Shown here: positions 36,233 through 44,915 of the stretch, one piece after another
How positions within the stretch are numbered: position 1 is the stretch's first letter
How the letters are laid out: each line of letters opens with the position of its first letter
Source of the DNA: Acidobacteriota bacterium
GTDB taxonomy: Bacteria > Acidobacteriota > Terriglobia > Acidiferrales > UBA7541
Direction: 5' to 3'
Length of the DNA: 64,000 nt
Assembly: GCA_003224085.1 (NCBI GenBank)
Contig: QHYK01000076.1
Coordinates: 1-64,000, forward strand
Translations under genes and position numbers: made by a program
The notes under the pieces: model-generated
Database searches by the model: none
What the model was told of the DNA's origin: nothing
Seen by the model: the letters and a program-made list of their open reading frames with translations, nothing else

Positions 36233-37393
36233 ATGAGACGAGCCCTTTTTTGTGTGCTGTTCCTTTGTTTGCCCGCTCAACTCGTCGCGCAGAAACCGCC
36301 GGCCTCGGCGCCGCCCTCCGACCGCGTCGTGGCGCTTCTGAAGGAACTCACCGAGGCTCCCGGTCCCCCGGGCTATGAGGAGCCGGTTCGCAAAATAATG
36401 ACCGAGCGCATGCGCGCGTTCACGGACAAGATTAGTTACGACGGTCTAGGATCGGTCATCGCGCAACAAGGAGACGCCGGCCCGCGCATTATGCTCGATG
36501 CGCACATGGACGAACTCGGCGGCATGGTGCGCCGCATACGGCCGGACGGTTTTATCTCCATGCAAATGCTCGGCTACTGGCTTGAGGCGGCTTTGCCGGA
36601 CCAACGTTGGGTGATCGTTGGCTCTAAAGGGCCGGTCCCGGCGGTCACCGATATTTGGGACGCGCATATTGCCCCGCATGGGGATCCAGGCCATCCGGCG
36701 CATCAGGACCTTTTTCTCGACACCGGCGCGCGGAGTGCTGCGGATGTCGCGGCCCTCGGCATTTCCCCGGGTGATCCCGTCGCACCGGTCTCCGAGCTCG
36801 AGGTCCTAGCCAACAATCGGTATCTCGCAAAAGCATGGGACGACCGCGTAGGCTGCGCCGTCCTGCTCGAAGTGATGCGTCGCCTCGCAAAGTCGCCGCA
36901 TCCCAATCAAGTTTTCTTTGTCGGCACTGTTCAGGAAGAGGGCAGTATCGAAATGAGAGGGGCCGCAACCTCCGCGCGCCTCATCAACCCGGATATCGGT
37001 TTTAGCCTCGAAGTTGGCATTCCCAATGATGTCCCCGGCCCGAGTCCGGAGGCGGCCCAGGAGGTTCTTGGCGGCGGCCCCGGAATGATGCTTTACACCT
37101 TTAGCGAGCTTCCGAATCGCAAGCTCGTTCAACATGTAAAGCGAGTCGCCGCCGAGGAGCACATCCCGCTGCAGTTTGATTTTGTCCCAGGGTTCGGTGA
37201 TGACGCTGGAGCTATCAAATTAAACGACGGTGGCGTCCCGGTCAGCACCTTGCTCGTGCCGGCCCGCTCTACCCACGCGCATAACGGCATTATTGATCGC
37301 GCGGACTTCGATCGAACCGTCGACTTGATGGTCGCGGTTATTCAGAGTCTCGACGCAGCCAGCGTTGCCAAGATCAAATCCTTCAACCCGTAG
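36233..37393 (+). CDS. Exported M42-family metallopeptidase
   Basis: About 386 residues. A signal peptide (RALFCVLFLCLPAQLVAQ) precedes an M42 glutamyl-aminopeptidase-like domain: LDAHMDELGGMV, DTGARSAADV, AKAWDDRVGC, VGTVQEEGSIEMRGA and RSTHAHNGIID supply the usual His/Asp/Glu ligands of the di-metal site. Most M42 peptidases are cytoplasmic dodecamers, so an exported member is mildly unusual. The ATG at 36233 is chosen because it begins the signal; a frame upstream adds 20 residues without sense. Confidence 0.88.
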   Translation: MRRALFCVLFLCLPAQLVAQKPPASAPPSDRVVALLKELTEAPGPPGYEEPVRKIMTERMRAFTDKISYDGLGSVIAQQGDAGPRIMLDAHMDELGGMVRRIRPDGFISMQMLGYWLEAALPDQRWVIVGSKGPVPAVTDIWDAHIAPHGDPGHPAHQDLFLDTGARSAADVAALGISPGDPVAPVSELEVLANNRYLAKAWDDRVGCAVLLEVMRRLAKSPHPNQVFFVGTVQEEGSIEMRGAATSARLINPDIGFSLEVGIPNDVPGPSPEAAQEVLGGGPGMMLYTFSELPNRKLVQHVKRVAAEEHIPLQFDFVPGFGDDAGAIKLNDGGVPVSTLLVPARSTHAHNGIIDRADFDRTVDLMVAVIQSLDAASVAKIKSFNP

Positions 37394-37573
37394 CGTTTGT
37401 GCCTCTCTTGGCGGATGCTACATCCAAAATAGTAGATTGCAAGTAGATTGCCGGGTCGGGGGTTTCATCTCTCGTTCTGTGGCAAAATAGAATACGGACA
37501 AAAGAAATGGCCAATCGCTCAACTGTGGAAGAAATTCGCGCGGCGGGACCCGCCAGTGCCCCCAGGAAATCCG

Positions 37574-37611
37574 TTACCGAGGGGAGCCGTAAAGCCCCTT
37601 CTTGCCTTCAG
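37574..37611 (+). repeat. Relic matching the IS right end seen at 80-114
   Basis: Positions 37574-37598 are the exact reverse complement of 90-114, and 37602-37611 matches 80-89 after a small indel. The GGGGAGCCGTAAAGCCCC followed by a CTTGCCTTCAG hairpin resembles a TnpB-element 3' end. It lies just before the tnpB fragment, so two related elements may have been nested or tandem here. Confidence 0.45.
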
Positions 37612-37631
37612 GCATGGAGATATAAGGCTGC

Positions 37632-38099
37632 ACGGATTTTCTTCAGAAATTGAGCACTCAACTGATTCACAAAAACCAAGTGATTATGGTTGAGACGCTC
37701 GGCACCAAGAACCTACTTAAGAATCGCCGCTTAGCCAGAGCCATCTCGGATGCGGGCACAGGTGAGTTCGTTCGTATGTTGGAATACAAGTGCAAGTGGC
37801 CTGGAAGAACGCTCGTCAAAGTAGCTAGGTTCTTCCCGTCATCAAAGTTGTGCTGCATTTGTCACCAAAAGAATGTAGACCTCAAACTCCAAGACCGTTG
37901 GACGTGTTCGAGTTGCCATACCGAACATCAGCGGGACGAGAATGCCGTCGTAAACATTTTCGTCCAAGGTTTGAGAATCTTAGCCGAGGGACGCTCGGTA
38001 TTAGCCTGTGGAGGCACAGTAGGACCTAAACGCGAGTTTAGGCGTGGGCCCGGGAAGCAGGAAACATCGTCGGAGGTATGTGGCCATGTCGCACAGTAA
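37632..38099 (+). pseudogene. tnpB: C-terminal fragment of a TnpB (IS200/IS605) RNA-guided nuclease
   Basis: About 155 residues: DFLQKLSTQLIHKNQVIMVE leads into LLKNRRLARAISDAGTGEF, then the zinc ribbon CCICHQKN and CSSCHTEH, and the last RuvC acidic residue in RDENAVVNI, ending ACGGTVGP. These are the C-terminal third of TnpB. The N-terminal two thirds, including the first RuvC Asp, are missing, and upstream similarity (HGDIRLHGF) lies in another frame. It therefore cannot cut DNA. It is immediately followed by the element's right end, and its last codons overlap the start proposed for sucA. Confidence 0.85.
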
Positions 38100-40629
38100 C
38101 TCCGAGGAATCCCCCGTCTTTAGGCGTGGGGGAGTCGTCAAAGCAGATGAAGATCGCCAACAAGTTTTCGACGCTTTTCGGCGCTGGGGTTATTACGAAG
38201 CGAATCTTGATCCGCTGGACGTATTCCCGCCGCTGCAGCAACCTGATCTGGAAGGCTTGGGGGGCGAGGCCGCGGAAGAGGCTCGCCGCATCTATTGCGG
38301 CACCATTGGCGCTGACTTCATGCACCTACCCGAGCCGGAGCGGCGCCGCTGGATTATCGAGCGCCTCGAAGCGCCCGCTGAGCAAGTGGACCAACAAAAA
38401 ATCTTGGAGCGGCTGATTCGCGCCGACCTTTTCGAACAAGTTCTTCAGGCACGCTATCTCGGATCGAAACGTTTTTCTTTGGAGGGCGTCACCTCGCTCA
38501 TTCCCTTGCTTGACGCGATCCTGGACGCCGCCGCAGAACACGGTGCGGAATCTTCCATCATGGCCATGAGCCATCGTGGCCGCCTCAGCGTGATGGTTCA
38601 CGCCGCGTGCAAGAGTCCGCATGAAGTCGTTGCCGGTTTCGAGGACGTGGATCCCCGCAGTGTCTTGGGCGCAGGCGACGTCAAGTACCACATCGGCGCG
38701 ACGGGCACCTATGTCACCAGCTCCGGGAAAGAAATCGGTATCCATCTCGTTTCAAATCCGAGCCATCTCGAAGCTGTCGATCCCGTAGCTGTTGGGCGCT
38801 CGCGCGCCAAGCAGACACGCTACGGGTTGCGCGGCGCTTACGTGGACCGCTCGCAGGAAACTCTTAACAAAGTCGTTCCCATCGTGATGCATGGGGACGC
38901 CGCTTTCGCCGGCCAGGGGATCTGGGCGGAGACCCTCAATTTTGCGGACTTGCGCGCGTACACCGTCGGCGGCACAATCCACATCATCGTCAACAATCTC
39001 ATCGGCTTCACAACGCCGCCACACCAGGAGCATTCCGCGCGCTTTGCCTCGGACATTGTTAAACGCCAATCGGTTCCCATTTTCCATGTGAACGGAGAAG
39101 ATCCCGACGCTGTCGTGCGCGTTGGGAAGATGGCCACCGAGTATCGCGCAACGTTTGGCAGTGATGTGGTTGTCGACCTCATCGGCTACCGCCGCCACGG
39201 CCACAGCGAAGTGGATGACCCCACCATCACCCAGCCAAGACTTTACGAGCGCATCAAGGACCATCCCCAGCTTTGGAAGATTTACGCCGAGAACACCGGC
39301 ATCGACGCAACGGGGATCGCTGAGAACGTCCGCAAGGAATACGAAGAAGAACAGACCAAGGCTCGCGCACTCAAAAAGATTCCGCACCTGCGGAAACTGC
39401 CCGATTATTGGGCGCCTTATTTTCACGGGCGCTACAAACCCGAGTACGAAGTAAACACGGGTCTAGCCCGCGAAAAGCTGGGCGAGATTACCGACGGCCT
39501 CGTCCGCGTGCCGGAAGGCTTTCACGTTCATCCCAAAATTGTCAAACTGCTCGAACAACGCGCGGAAATGGGCCATGGCCAGCGCGCGGTGGATTACGGT
39601 TTTGCCGAAGCGCTGGCGTTTGGTTCCTTGCTTCTGGAAGGCACACCCGTACGGCTCACCGGACAGGACTCGCAACGCGGCACGTTCAATCAGCGCCACG
39701 CCGTACTGGTTGACACGGAGACGGAGCGGAACTATCTGCCACTTTGTCACCTTTCCCCGAATCAGGTCTTCTGCGAAATCTACAATTCTTCTCTTTCCGA
39801 AGCGGGCTGCCTAGGTTTTGAATACGGCTTCAGCCGCGATTACCCCGAAGCGCTCGTTTTGTGGGAAGCACAGTTTGGGGATTTTGCCAACGGCGCGCAG
39901 GTCATCATCGACCAATTCATCAGCGCCGGCGAGGACAAGTGGAACCTTCCGGCGGGCATCGTGATGCTTTTGCCTCACGGCTACGAGGGGCAGGGCCCGG
40001 AGCATTCCAGCGCCCGTCTCGAACGCTTCCTGCAGCTCGCCGCCGAAGACAACATGCAGATTTGCCAGCCTTCGACGGCGGCGCAGTATTTTCACCTGCT
40101 GCGCCGCCAGGCGCTCCGCCCGTGGCGCAAGCCGCTCATTGCTTTTACGCCAAAAAGCATGCTGCGCCATCCCGACGCCAGCTCCAACATCGAAGAATTC
40201 ACGCATCCGCGCTTCCTGCCGCTGGTTCCCGATCGCGAAGTGCGCGACGCCTCGCGTGTCCTCATCGCCAGCGGCAAGGTCGGCCACGAATTGCGCGGCG
40301 AACGCCGTCGCCGTAAAGACACGGGCACGGCAATCTTCTTTCTCGACCAGCTCTATCCGATGCCCCGCGCGGAAATCTCCGCCGCCATTGCCGAGCATCC
40401 CCATGCTCGCGAAATCGTTTGGGTGCAGGAGGAGCCAGGAAATATGGGAGCGGCCGGCTTCGTGCTTCCTCGGCTCGAGCGGATGGCCAAAGCGGCCGGA
40501 CTCGTCTCGCGCTCCGTCAAGCGCTCGCCGAGCGCCAGTCCGGCCACTGGGTCCGCCAAGGCCCACGAAATGGAACAGAAGACACTTCTCTCCCTGGCCT
40601 TCACCACGGCCGGCAACCATGACAATTAG
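38086..40629 (+). CDS. sucA: 2-oxoglutarate dehydrogenase E1 component SucA
   Basis: About 847 residues of the thiamin-diphosphate E1 enzyme of the TCA cycle: FDAFRRWGYYEANLDPL at the start, SHRGRLSVM, HGDAAFAGQGI, RRHGHSEVDDPTITQP (cofactor region), DSQRGTFNQRHA and LLPHGYEGQGPEHSSAR. It is shorter than E. coli SucA (933) at the N-terminus. The most credible start is ATG 38086 with GGAGG at 38071-38075; residues 1-19 then come from the IS right end, since native sequence begins near 38142. A GTG at 38044 is the only earlier in-frame start nearby. The E2 gene (sucB) is not adjacent. Confidence 0.9.
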   Translation: MSHSNSEESPVFRRGGVVKADEDRQQVFDAFRRWGYYEANLDPLDVFPPLQQPDLEGLGGEAAEEARRIYCGTIGADFMHLPEPERRRWIIERLEAPAEQVDQQKILERLIRADLFEQVLQARYLGSKRFSLEGVTSLIPLLDAILDAAAEHGAESSIMAMSHRGRLSVMVHAACKSPHEVVAGFEDVDPRSVLGAGDVKYHIGATGTYVTSSGKEIGIHLVSNPSHLEAVDPVAVGRSRAKQTRYGLRGAYVDRSQETLNKVVPIVMHGDAAFAGQGIWAETLNFADLRAYTVGGTIHIIVNNLIGFTTPPHQEHSARFASDIVKRQSVPIFHVNGEDPDAVVRVGKMATEYRATFGSDVVVDLIGYRRHGHSEVDDPTITQPRLYERIKDHPQLWKIYAENTGIDATGIAENVRKEYEEEQTKARALKKIPHLRKLPDYWAPYFHGRYKPEYEVNTGLAREKLGEITDGLVRVPEGFHVHPKIVKLLEQRAEMGHGQRAVDYGFAEALAFGSLLLEGTPVRLTGQDSQRGTFNQRHAVLVDTETERNYLPLCHLSPNQVFCEIYNSSLSEAGCLGFEYGFSRDYPEALVLWEAQFGDFANGAQVIIDQFISAGEDKWNLPAGIVMLLPHGYEGQGPEHSSARLERFLQLAAEDNMQICQPSTAAQYFHLLRRQALRPWRKPLIAFTPKSMLRHPDASSNIEEFTHPRFLPLVPDREVRDASRVLIASGKVGHELRGERRRRKDTGTAIFFLDQLYPMPRAEISAAIAEHPHAREIVWVQEEPGNMGAAGFVLPRLERMAKAAGLVSRSVKRSPSASPATGSAKAHEMEQKTLLSLAFTTAGNHDN
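38107..38141 (+). mobile_element. Right-end hairpin of the TnpB element
   Basis: CCCCC (38111-38115) and GGGGG (38128-38132) enclose GTCTTTAGGCGT, and the sequence ends GTCAA at 38141. This is the typical IS200/IS605 3' hairpin and end, where the guide-scaffold RNA of TnpB would also finish. It lies 8 bases after the tnpB stop, as expected. It is read in frame as part of the sucA coding sequence. Confidence 0.75.
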
Positions 40630-40640
40630 GTATCTTTTCT

Positions 40641-40660
40641 TAGGTTGGCTTAGGTTGGCT
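40641..40660 (+). repeat. Perfect 10-bp tandem repeat upstream of the PhoB-like regulator
   Basis: TAGGTTGGCT occurs twice head to tail, starting 12 bases after the sucA stop and about 175 bases before the regulator start. Spacing of about one helical turn suits binding of a dimeric OmpR-family regulator on one DNA face, but no Pho box consensus is present. Role is speculative. Confidence 0.35.
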
Positions 40661-40835
40661 TTTACCGTTCGTTCATATTAATGTAAACGGCGCGTTATCC
40701 AGGAAAGGGCAGCTTCTGCCAAAATCAGCCGTGCAGCAAGAATCCTTAAGTGAGCCGAATCATTCCAGCTCCTATCGTCATTTGCCGGGCTACGGTACAC
40801 TTTCTTCAGGCCGGCACGGAAGGCGCTCCATCGGC

Positions 40836-41531
40836 ATGAAACGCGTATTCATCATCGAAGACGATCGTGACATCGTCGAGTTGGTTCGCTACAACCTCGC
40901 CAATGAGGGCTTTCAAGTGACCGCCGCCTACGATGGGGTCACGGGCCTGGCCACACTAAAGAAAACCCCTCCGGACATCCTGCTGCTCGATCTCATGCTT
41001 CCCAAACTTTCCGGCCTCGAGATTTGCCGCGAGATTCGCCGCGATGAGACGCTGAATCGCTTGCCCATCCTCATGCTCACCGCGCGTGGCGAGGAAGCCG
41101 ACCGCGTGGTCGGGCTCGAGATGGGTGCGGACGACTATGTAACCAAGCCCTTCAGCCCGCGCGAACTGATTGCTCGCGTGAAAGCGCTCCTCCGCCGCGC
41201 CGAACTCCCCACGGACGTGCCGCATGCGGTCGAAATTGGCAAGCTCAGAATTGACCCCGCCTCTTATCGGGTGTGCCATTCCGGCAAGCCCGTCGTGCTC
41301 AGCACCCTGGAGTTTCGCCTTCTCTATTATCTGGCCTCGCGTCCCAACCGCGTTTTCACCCGCGACCAGTTGCTCGATGCCGTCTGGGGCACGGATCGCT
41401 TTGTCACGCCGCGCAGCGTGGATGTCTACGTTCGCAGGCTCCGCGAAAAGATCGAGTCCGACCCGGAAAACCCCACCCACTTGAAAACCGTCCGCGGCGC
41501 CGGGTATCTTTTCGAGACCCGTGCGGCTTAA
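40836..41531 (+). CDS. phoB: PhoB/OmpR-family response regulator
   Basis: 231 residues: a receiver domain with acidic pair in IEDDRD (8-13), phosphoacceptor Asp in LLLDLMLPK, and Lys in [13 protein letters not shown], then an OmpR-type winged helix ending [11 protein letters not shown]. The ATG at 40836 begins the receiver at the normal place; a frame 35 codons longer upstream has no ribosome site. The following kinase gene starts 11 bases inside it, and phoU follows, so phosphate control is likely. The gene symbol rests on context. Confidence 0.9.
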   Translation: MKRVFIIEDDRDIVELVRYNLANEGFQVTAAYDGVTGLATLKKTPPDILLLDLMLPKLSGLEICREIRRDETLNRLPILMLTARGEEADRVVGLEMGADDYVTKPFSPRELIARVKALLRRAELPTDVPHAVEIGKLRIDPASYRVCHSGKPVVLSTLEFRLLYYLASRPNRVFTRDQLLDAVWGTDRFVTPRSVDVYVRRLREKIESDPENPTHLKTVRGAGYLFETRAA

Positions 41532-43326
41532 CCTTTTCTGGAAACTCGGCGTGGCCTTTCTCGCCCTACTGGTGGCTGTCTTGCTGCCCGTGGATTACTA
41601 TGGCGAGCGCAACCTGCGCCGCGACTACCAGCGCGCCGGCTTCGAGCAACTCTCGGCAATCGCGCGCATCGCCCTTGCGAGTCCGCCTATTGTTTTGTCC
41701 CTGGCCACAAATTCCCGCACTCCTGGCCCGGCGCTTCACGATTGGATCGCAAGAATAGCGGCAAGCGGGGCACGCGTTACGGTCATTAACGCCGGGGGAG
41801 TTGTCCTGGCAGATTCCGAGTCCGATCCGGAGACCATGGAGAATCATGCGGGTCGCCCGGAGATTCGCGATGCTTTCGCAAAAGGCGATGGACTTTCCGT
41901 TCGGCGCAGTGTGACGGTCAACCGCGATTTGCAGTATTACGCCGTGCGCTACTCCCCGGCCGGCGGCTCTCCGGTAGTCTTGCGTTTTGCTTTGCCCGTT
42001 CGCGCCGCGGACGACGAGGTGTGGGCGCTCCGCCGGAGGCTCTGGCTTTCTTCTCTCGTCATGCTTGTGGTAGCGGGAACCGCGTCGCTCTTGATCTCCC
42101 GCTCTTTTGCAAGCCGCGTGGAACGCCTCCAATCCTTTTCCCGCCGCGTGGCCGATGGCGACTTTCGCCCCATTGAAGCCGATCGTTCCGGCGACGCGCT
42201 GGAAGCTCTGGCCGCTTCCTTGAATGACTCCGCGAGCCGTCTCGACCGCGCCATTCGCACGCTGACCGAAGAGCGCAATCTCTCCTCGGCGATCCTCGGC
42301 AGCATGGTGGAAGGCGTCGCCGTGGTCAATTCGAATGAGCGCTTGCTGTTTGCAAACGACGGCTTCGCGGAAATCCTGGAACTGGATGCGCCGCCAAAGT
42401 CCGGGAGCTCGCTGGTAGAAATCGTGCGGCAAACGGAGCTTATCGAGGCGGTGCGGGTAGTGGTGGCGGGCGCGCCGCGCGTGGAAGCGGAAATCAGCAC
42501 GGGAACGCTGCGTCAGCGCTTTTTCGCGGTGACGGTAGCTTCCGTTCGCGCGATGGAAACCTCCGGCGCCGTCATCGTGCTGCACGATATCACCGATCTG
42601 CGCAAACTCGAACGCATCCGCCGCGATTTCGTCGCCAATGTATCGCACGAATTCAAGACGCCGCTCACCGCGATTCAGGGTTTCGCCGAAACTCTGCTCG
42701 CCGGCGCGATTGAAGACCCGCAGAATCGCATCCGCTTCCTCCAGATCATCCTCGAGCATTCGCGGCGTCTCGCGCGTCTCACCGACGACCTGCTCGAACT
42801 CTCCAAGATGGATGCCGACCGCCTGGACCTGGAACTCGACCGGCTCAGCGTTTCTCAATTCGTGCAAAGCTGTATGGAAACCACGCAACGGTCCGCCAAA
42901 GAGAAAAACCTCTCCGTTTCCGTTGATTTGCAGGGGACTCTCCCGGATATTGCCGCCGACCGCCGCCGTCTTGCCGAGGTTTTGCAGAACCTGCTCGACA
43001 ATGCCATTCAATACACGCCCTCCGGAGGCAGGATCAAGGTTTCGGCTGTTTCCGACCGAGAGGAAGTCACTTTCACCGTTTCTGACACGGGCATCGGCAT
43101 TCCCAAGGTGGACCAGCCCCGCATTTTTGAACGTTTCTACCGAGTCGATGTCGCGCGCTCCCGCGAGGTCGGTGGAACGGGTCTGGGCCTTTCCATCGCT
43201 AAGCATCTCGTCGAAGCTCATGGCGGCCGCATCTGGGTGGACAGCGAAGTTGGGCAGGGCTCGCATTTCCATTTCACCGTTCCCGTGTTTCAGCCCCAGC
43301 ACGCCTTGTCCCGCCCCGACCACTAG
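41521..43326 (+). CDS. phoR: PhoR-type sensor histidine kinase
   Basis: 601 residues. Two membrane helices (about 4-22 and 175-197) enclose a periplasmic sensor of about 150 residues. HAMP, PAS (about 255-360) and HisKA follow with the phospho-His in [10 protein letters not shown]; the ATPase has N-box [22 protein letters not shown] and [19 protein letters not shown]. This layout equals PhoR of phosphate systems. GTG at 41521, overlapping the regulator gene; phoU lies about 150 bases downstream. pst transporter genes are outside the window. Confidence 0.9.
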   Translation: MRLNLFWKLGVAFLALLVAVLLPVDYYGERNLRRDYQRAGFEQLSAIARIALASPPIVLSLATNSRTPGPALHDWIARIAASGARVTVINAGGVVLADSESDPETMENHAGRPEIRDAFAKGDGLSVRRSVTVNRDLQYYAVRYSPAGGSPVVLRFALPVRAADDEVWALRRRLWLSSLVMLVVAGTASLLISRSFASRVERLQSFSRRVADGDFRPIEADRSGDALEALAASLNDSASRLDRAIRTLTEERNLSSAILGSMVEGVAVVNSNERLLFANDGFAEILELDAPPKSGSSLVEIVRQTELIEAVRVVVAGAPRVEAEISTGTLRQRFFAVTVASVRAMETSGAVIVLHDITDLRKLERIRRDFVANVSHEFKTPLTAIQGFAETLLAGAIEDPQNRIRFLQIILEHSRRLARLTDDLLELSKMDADRLDLELDRLSVSQFVQSCMETTQRSAKEKNLSVSVDLQGTLPDIAADRRRLAEVLQNLLDNAIQYTPSGGRIKVSAVSDREEVTFTVSDTGIGIPKVDQPRIFERFYRVDVARSREVGGTGLGLSIAKHLVEAHGGRIWVDSEVGQGSHFHFTVPVFQPQHALSRPDH

Positions 43327-43479
43327 CAAAGCGCCACGAACAAGGAGCGGTTGCCCGTTTCGGCGCCGCCTTTTTCTGTCTTTTCACAATCCCGTTAAGG
43401 AACTGTAACCATTTCTCTCTCAGAATGTTATGTGGGGGCGGGAGTGTGGGAACAGCAGCCCACCTCCCCAAGGAAATCT

Positions 43480-44280
43480 ATGGACACAACCGCGCGACTC
43501 AACGAACAGGTCATGCTCGACACGCTCATGAACTATCTCGTCTCGATGGCTCGCACCGTCGAGAGTGCCATGAACCGGGCGCTCGATGCTATCCTCAGCC
43601 TTGACAACCCCCGCACTGCCGCTCTCCCCGGCGAGGTGTTTCTTCTCGAGCCGCGCATCAACGAAATGGAAATCGTCATCGACGAGCACGCCATCCGACT
43701 GCTTCGTCAAGGCTCCTTTCCCGAGGATGAATTGCGGCTGATTGTGGCCGCCCTGAAGCTAAACAACGATCTGGAGCGCATCGGCGACCTCGCCGTAAAC
43801 CTCGCCGAGAGAGTCGTCTCGCTCCGGGAAATGCCCGACGCGCAAATCCCCGAAGATCTTGTCCCCATGGTTTCTGCCGTTCGCGCCATGGTCAGCGAGA
43901 GCCTCGGCGCGCTCATTTTCCGCAACGTGGATATGGCCACCACGGTCCTGGAAAGCGATGACGTCGTGGATCGGTACCGCGACCGCATTTTTGAACGCCA
44001 GCTTCAGCGCATGACCAGCGAGCCGCAATTGGTCGGCCCGGGGCTGCAATTTGTCCTGGCCACGCGTCATCTGGAGCGCATCGCCGACCACGCGACCAAC
44101 ATTGCCGAAGACATCATCTTTTGGGTTCGCGGTCTCGATGTACGCCACGGGCGCGGGCTGGAAGGTCTTCGTAGTGAGCCGCCCGCAACCTTGTCCGCTG
44201 CCAACATAACCGAGAATTCACAAACCAGTCATTCCGATGTGACGCCGTCCCGCAATACTGACGACGTGATCTTCACTTAA
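43480..44280 (+). CDS. phoU: Phosphate signalling protein PhoU
   Basis: 266 residues with two PhoU helical-bundle repeats, each carrying the metal-binding acidic motif: NNDLERIGDLAVNLAER and TRHLERIADHATNIAED. PhoU restrains the PhoR kinase when phosphate is ample. AAGGAAA precedes the ATG at 43480 (a longer frame from 43432 has no good ribosome site). The last 45 residues are polar and extend beyond the usual length. Completes a phoB-phoR-phoU unit. Confidence 0.93.
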   Translation: MDTTARLNEQVMLDTLMNYLVSMARTVESAMNRALDAILSLDNPRTAALPGEVFLLEPRINEMEIVIDEHAIRLLRQGSFPEDELRLIVAALKLNNDLERIGDLAVNLAERVVSLREMPDAQIPEDLVPMVSAVRAMVSESLGALIFRNVDMATTVLESDDVVDRYRDRIFERQLQRMTSEPQLVGPGLQFVLATRHLERIADHATNIAEDIIFWVRGLDVRHGRGLEGLRSEPPATLSAANITENSQTSHSDVTPSRNTDDVIFT

Positions 44281-44292
44281 CTCCTACCCTCG

Positions 44293-44322
44293 GGGACCGG
44301 CTGCACCCCTGGCTCCGGTCCC
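44293..44322 (+). terminator. Possible terminator after phoU
   Basis: GGGACCGG (44293-44300) pairs with CCGGTCCC (44315-44322), an 8-bp stem with a 14-base loop, followed by a C/T-rich run (TTCTCCTCC). Lies 13 bases past the phoU stop. The lack of a pure T-run makes it a weak rho-independent terminator. Confidence 0.45.
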
Positions 44323-44413
44323 TTCTCCTCCCCCCGCGAAGCTGCAGAAACAGTATCCAGACAACCTCTTGACCCCGCCCGGCAGTTCTACTATCGTTCT
44401 AAAAGAGTTCCGC

Positions 44414-44776
44414 ATGAACAGTTCCTCTGATCGCCAAGGGCCCATTGTCGCTCTAAGACGGTACCGCTGGGTGTGTCTTGTCCTTGCTGCTCTCTTGCTC
44501 TACAACCCGTTTTTCGCTGGGCCGCGCTCGGGACGCAGTTTGGAACTCTGTCATCCGGTGAGTCACCGCTCGACCGTAGGCGCCTCCGAGCTGCAACATT
44601 TCTCGCCGGCAAACGGTTGGTGCCCTGTTCCAGCAGTGGAGGCTACGGAAGCAGAATTCGCTTTGCCGCTACCTGATCTTTCGATTTGGCTCTTCTTCGT
44701 TGCGACCCCACCTACGCTCGTTCCCCAGCAGATGTTTGGTCCCGGCCTGTGGTTCAGGCCGCCGCCCGCTCTCTAA
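44414..44776 (+). CDS. Small membrane-anchored hypothetical protein
   Basis: A 120-residue protein that I do not recognise. A hydrophobic helix (WVCLVLAALLLYNPFF, about residues 18-33) is followed by a Cys-containing periplasmic stretch (LELCHPVSHRSTVGASELQHF, NGWCPVP) and a second hydrophobic part (DLSIWLFFVATPPTLV). The ATG at 44414 is preceded by only a weak site (AAAAGAG). It lies upstream of the RND operon, 140 bases apart, and could be an accessory or sensor protein for it; inference only. Confidence 0.5.
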   Translation: MNSSSDRQGPIVALRRYRWVCLVLAALLLYNPFFAGPRSGRSLELCHPVSHRSTVGASELQHFSPANGWCPVPAVEATEAEFALPLPDLSIWLFFVATPPTLVPQQMFGPGLWFRPPPAL

Positions 44777-44915
44777 TCTTTTTCCCGTTCTGTGAATCGC
44801 TTTTTCGGATTAGGCCGCCTCTGCGCGGTCGCTTAGGCCCTTGGAAAATCTTGCACGTGTCACGAACCGGCATTGCGCTTGCTTTGCGGCTCGTACACCT
44901 GCCACGGATGTGCGT

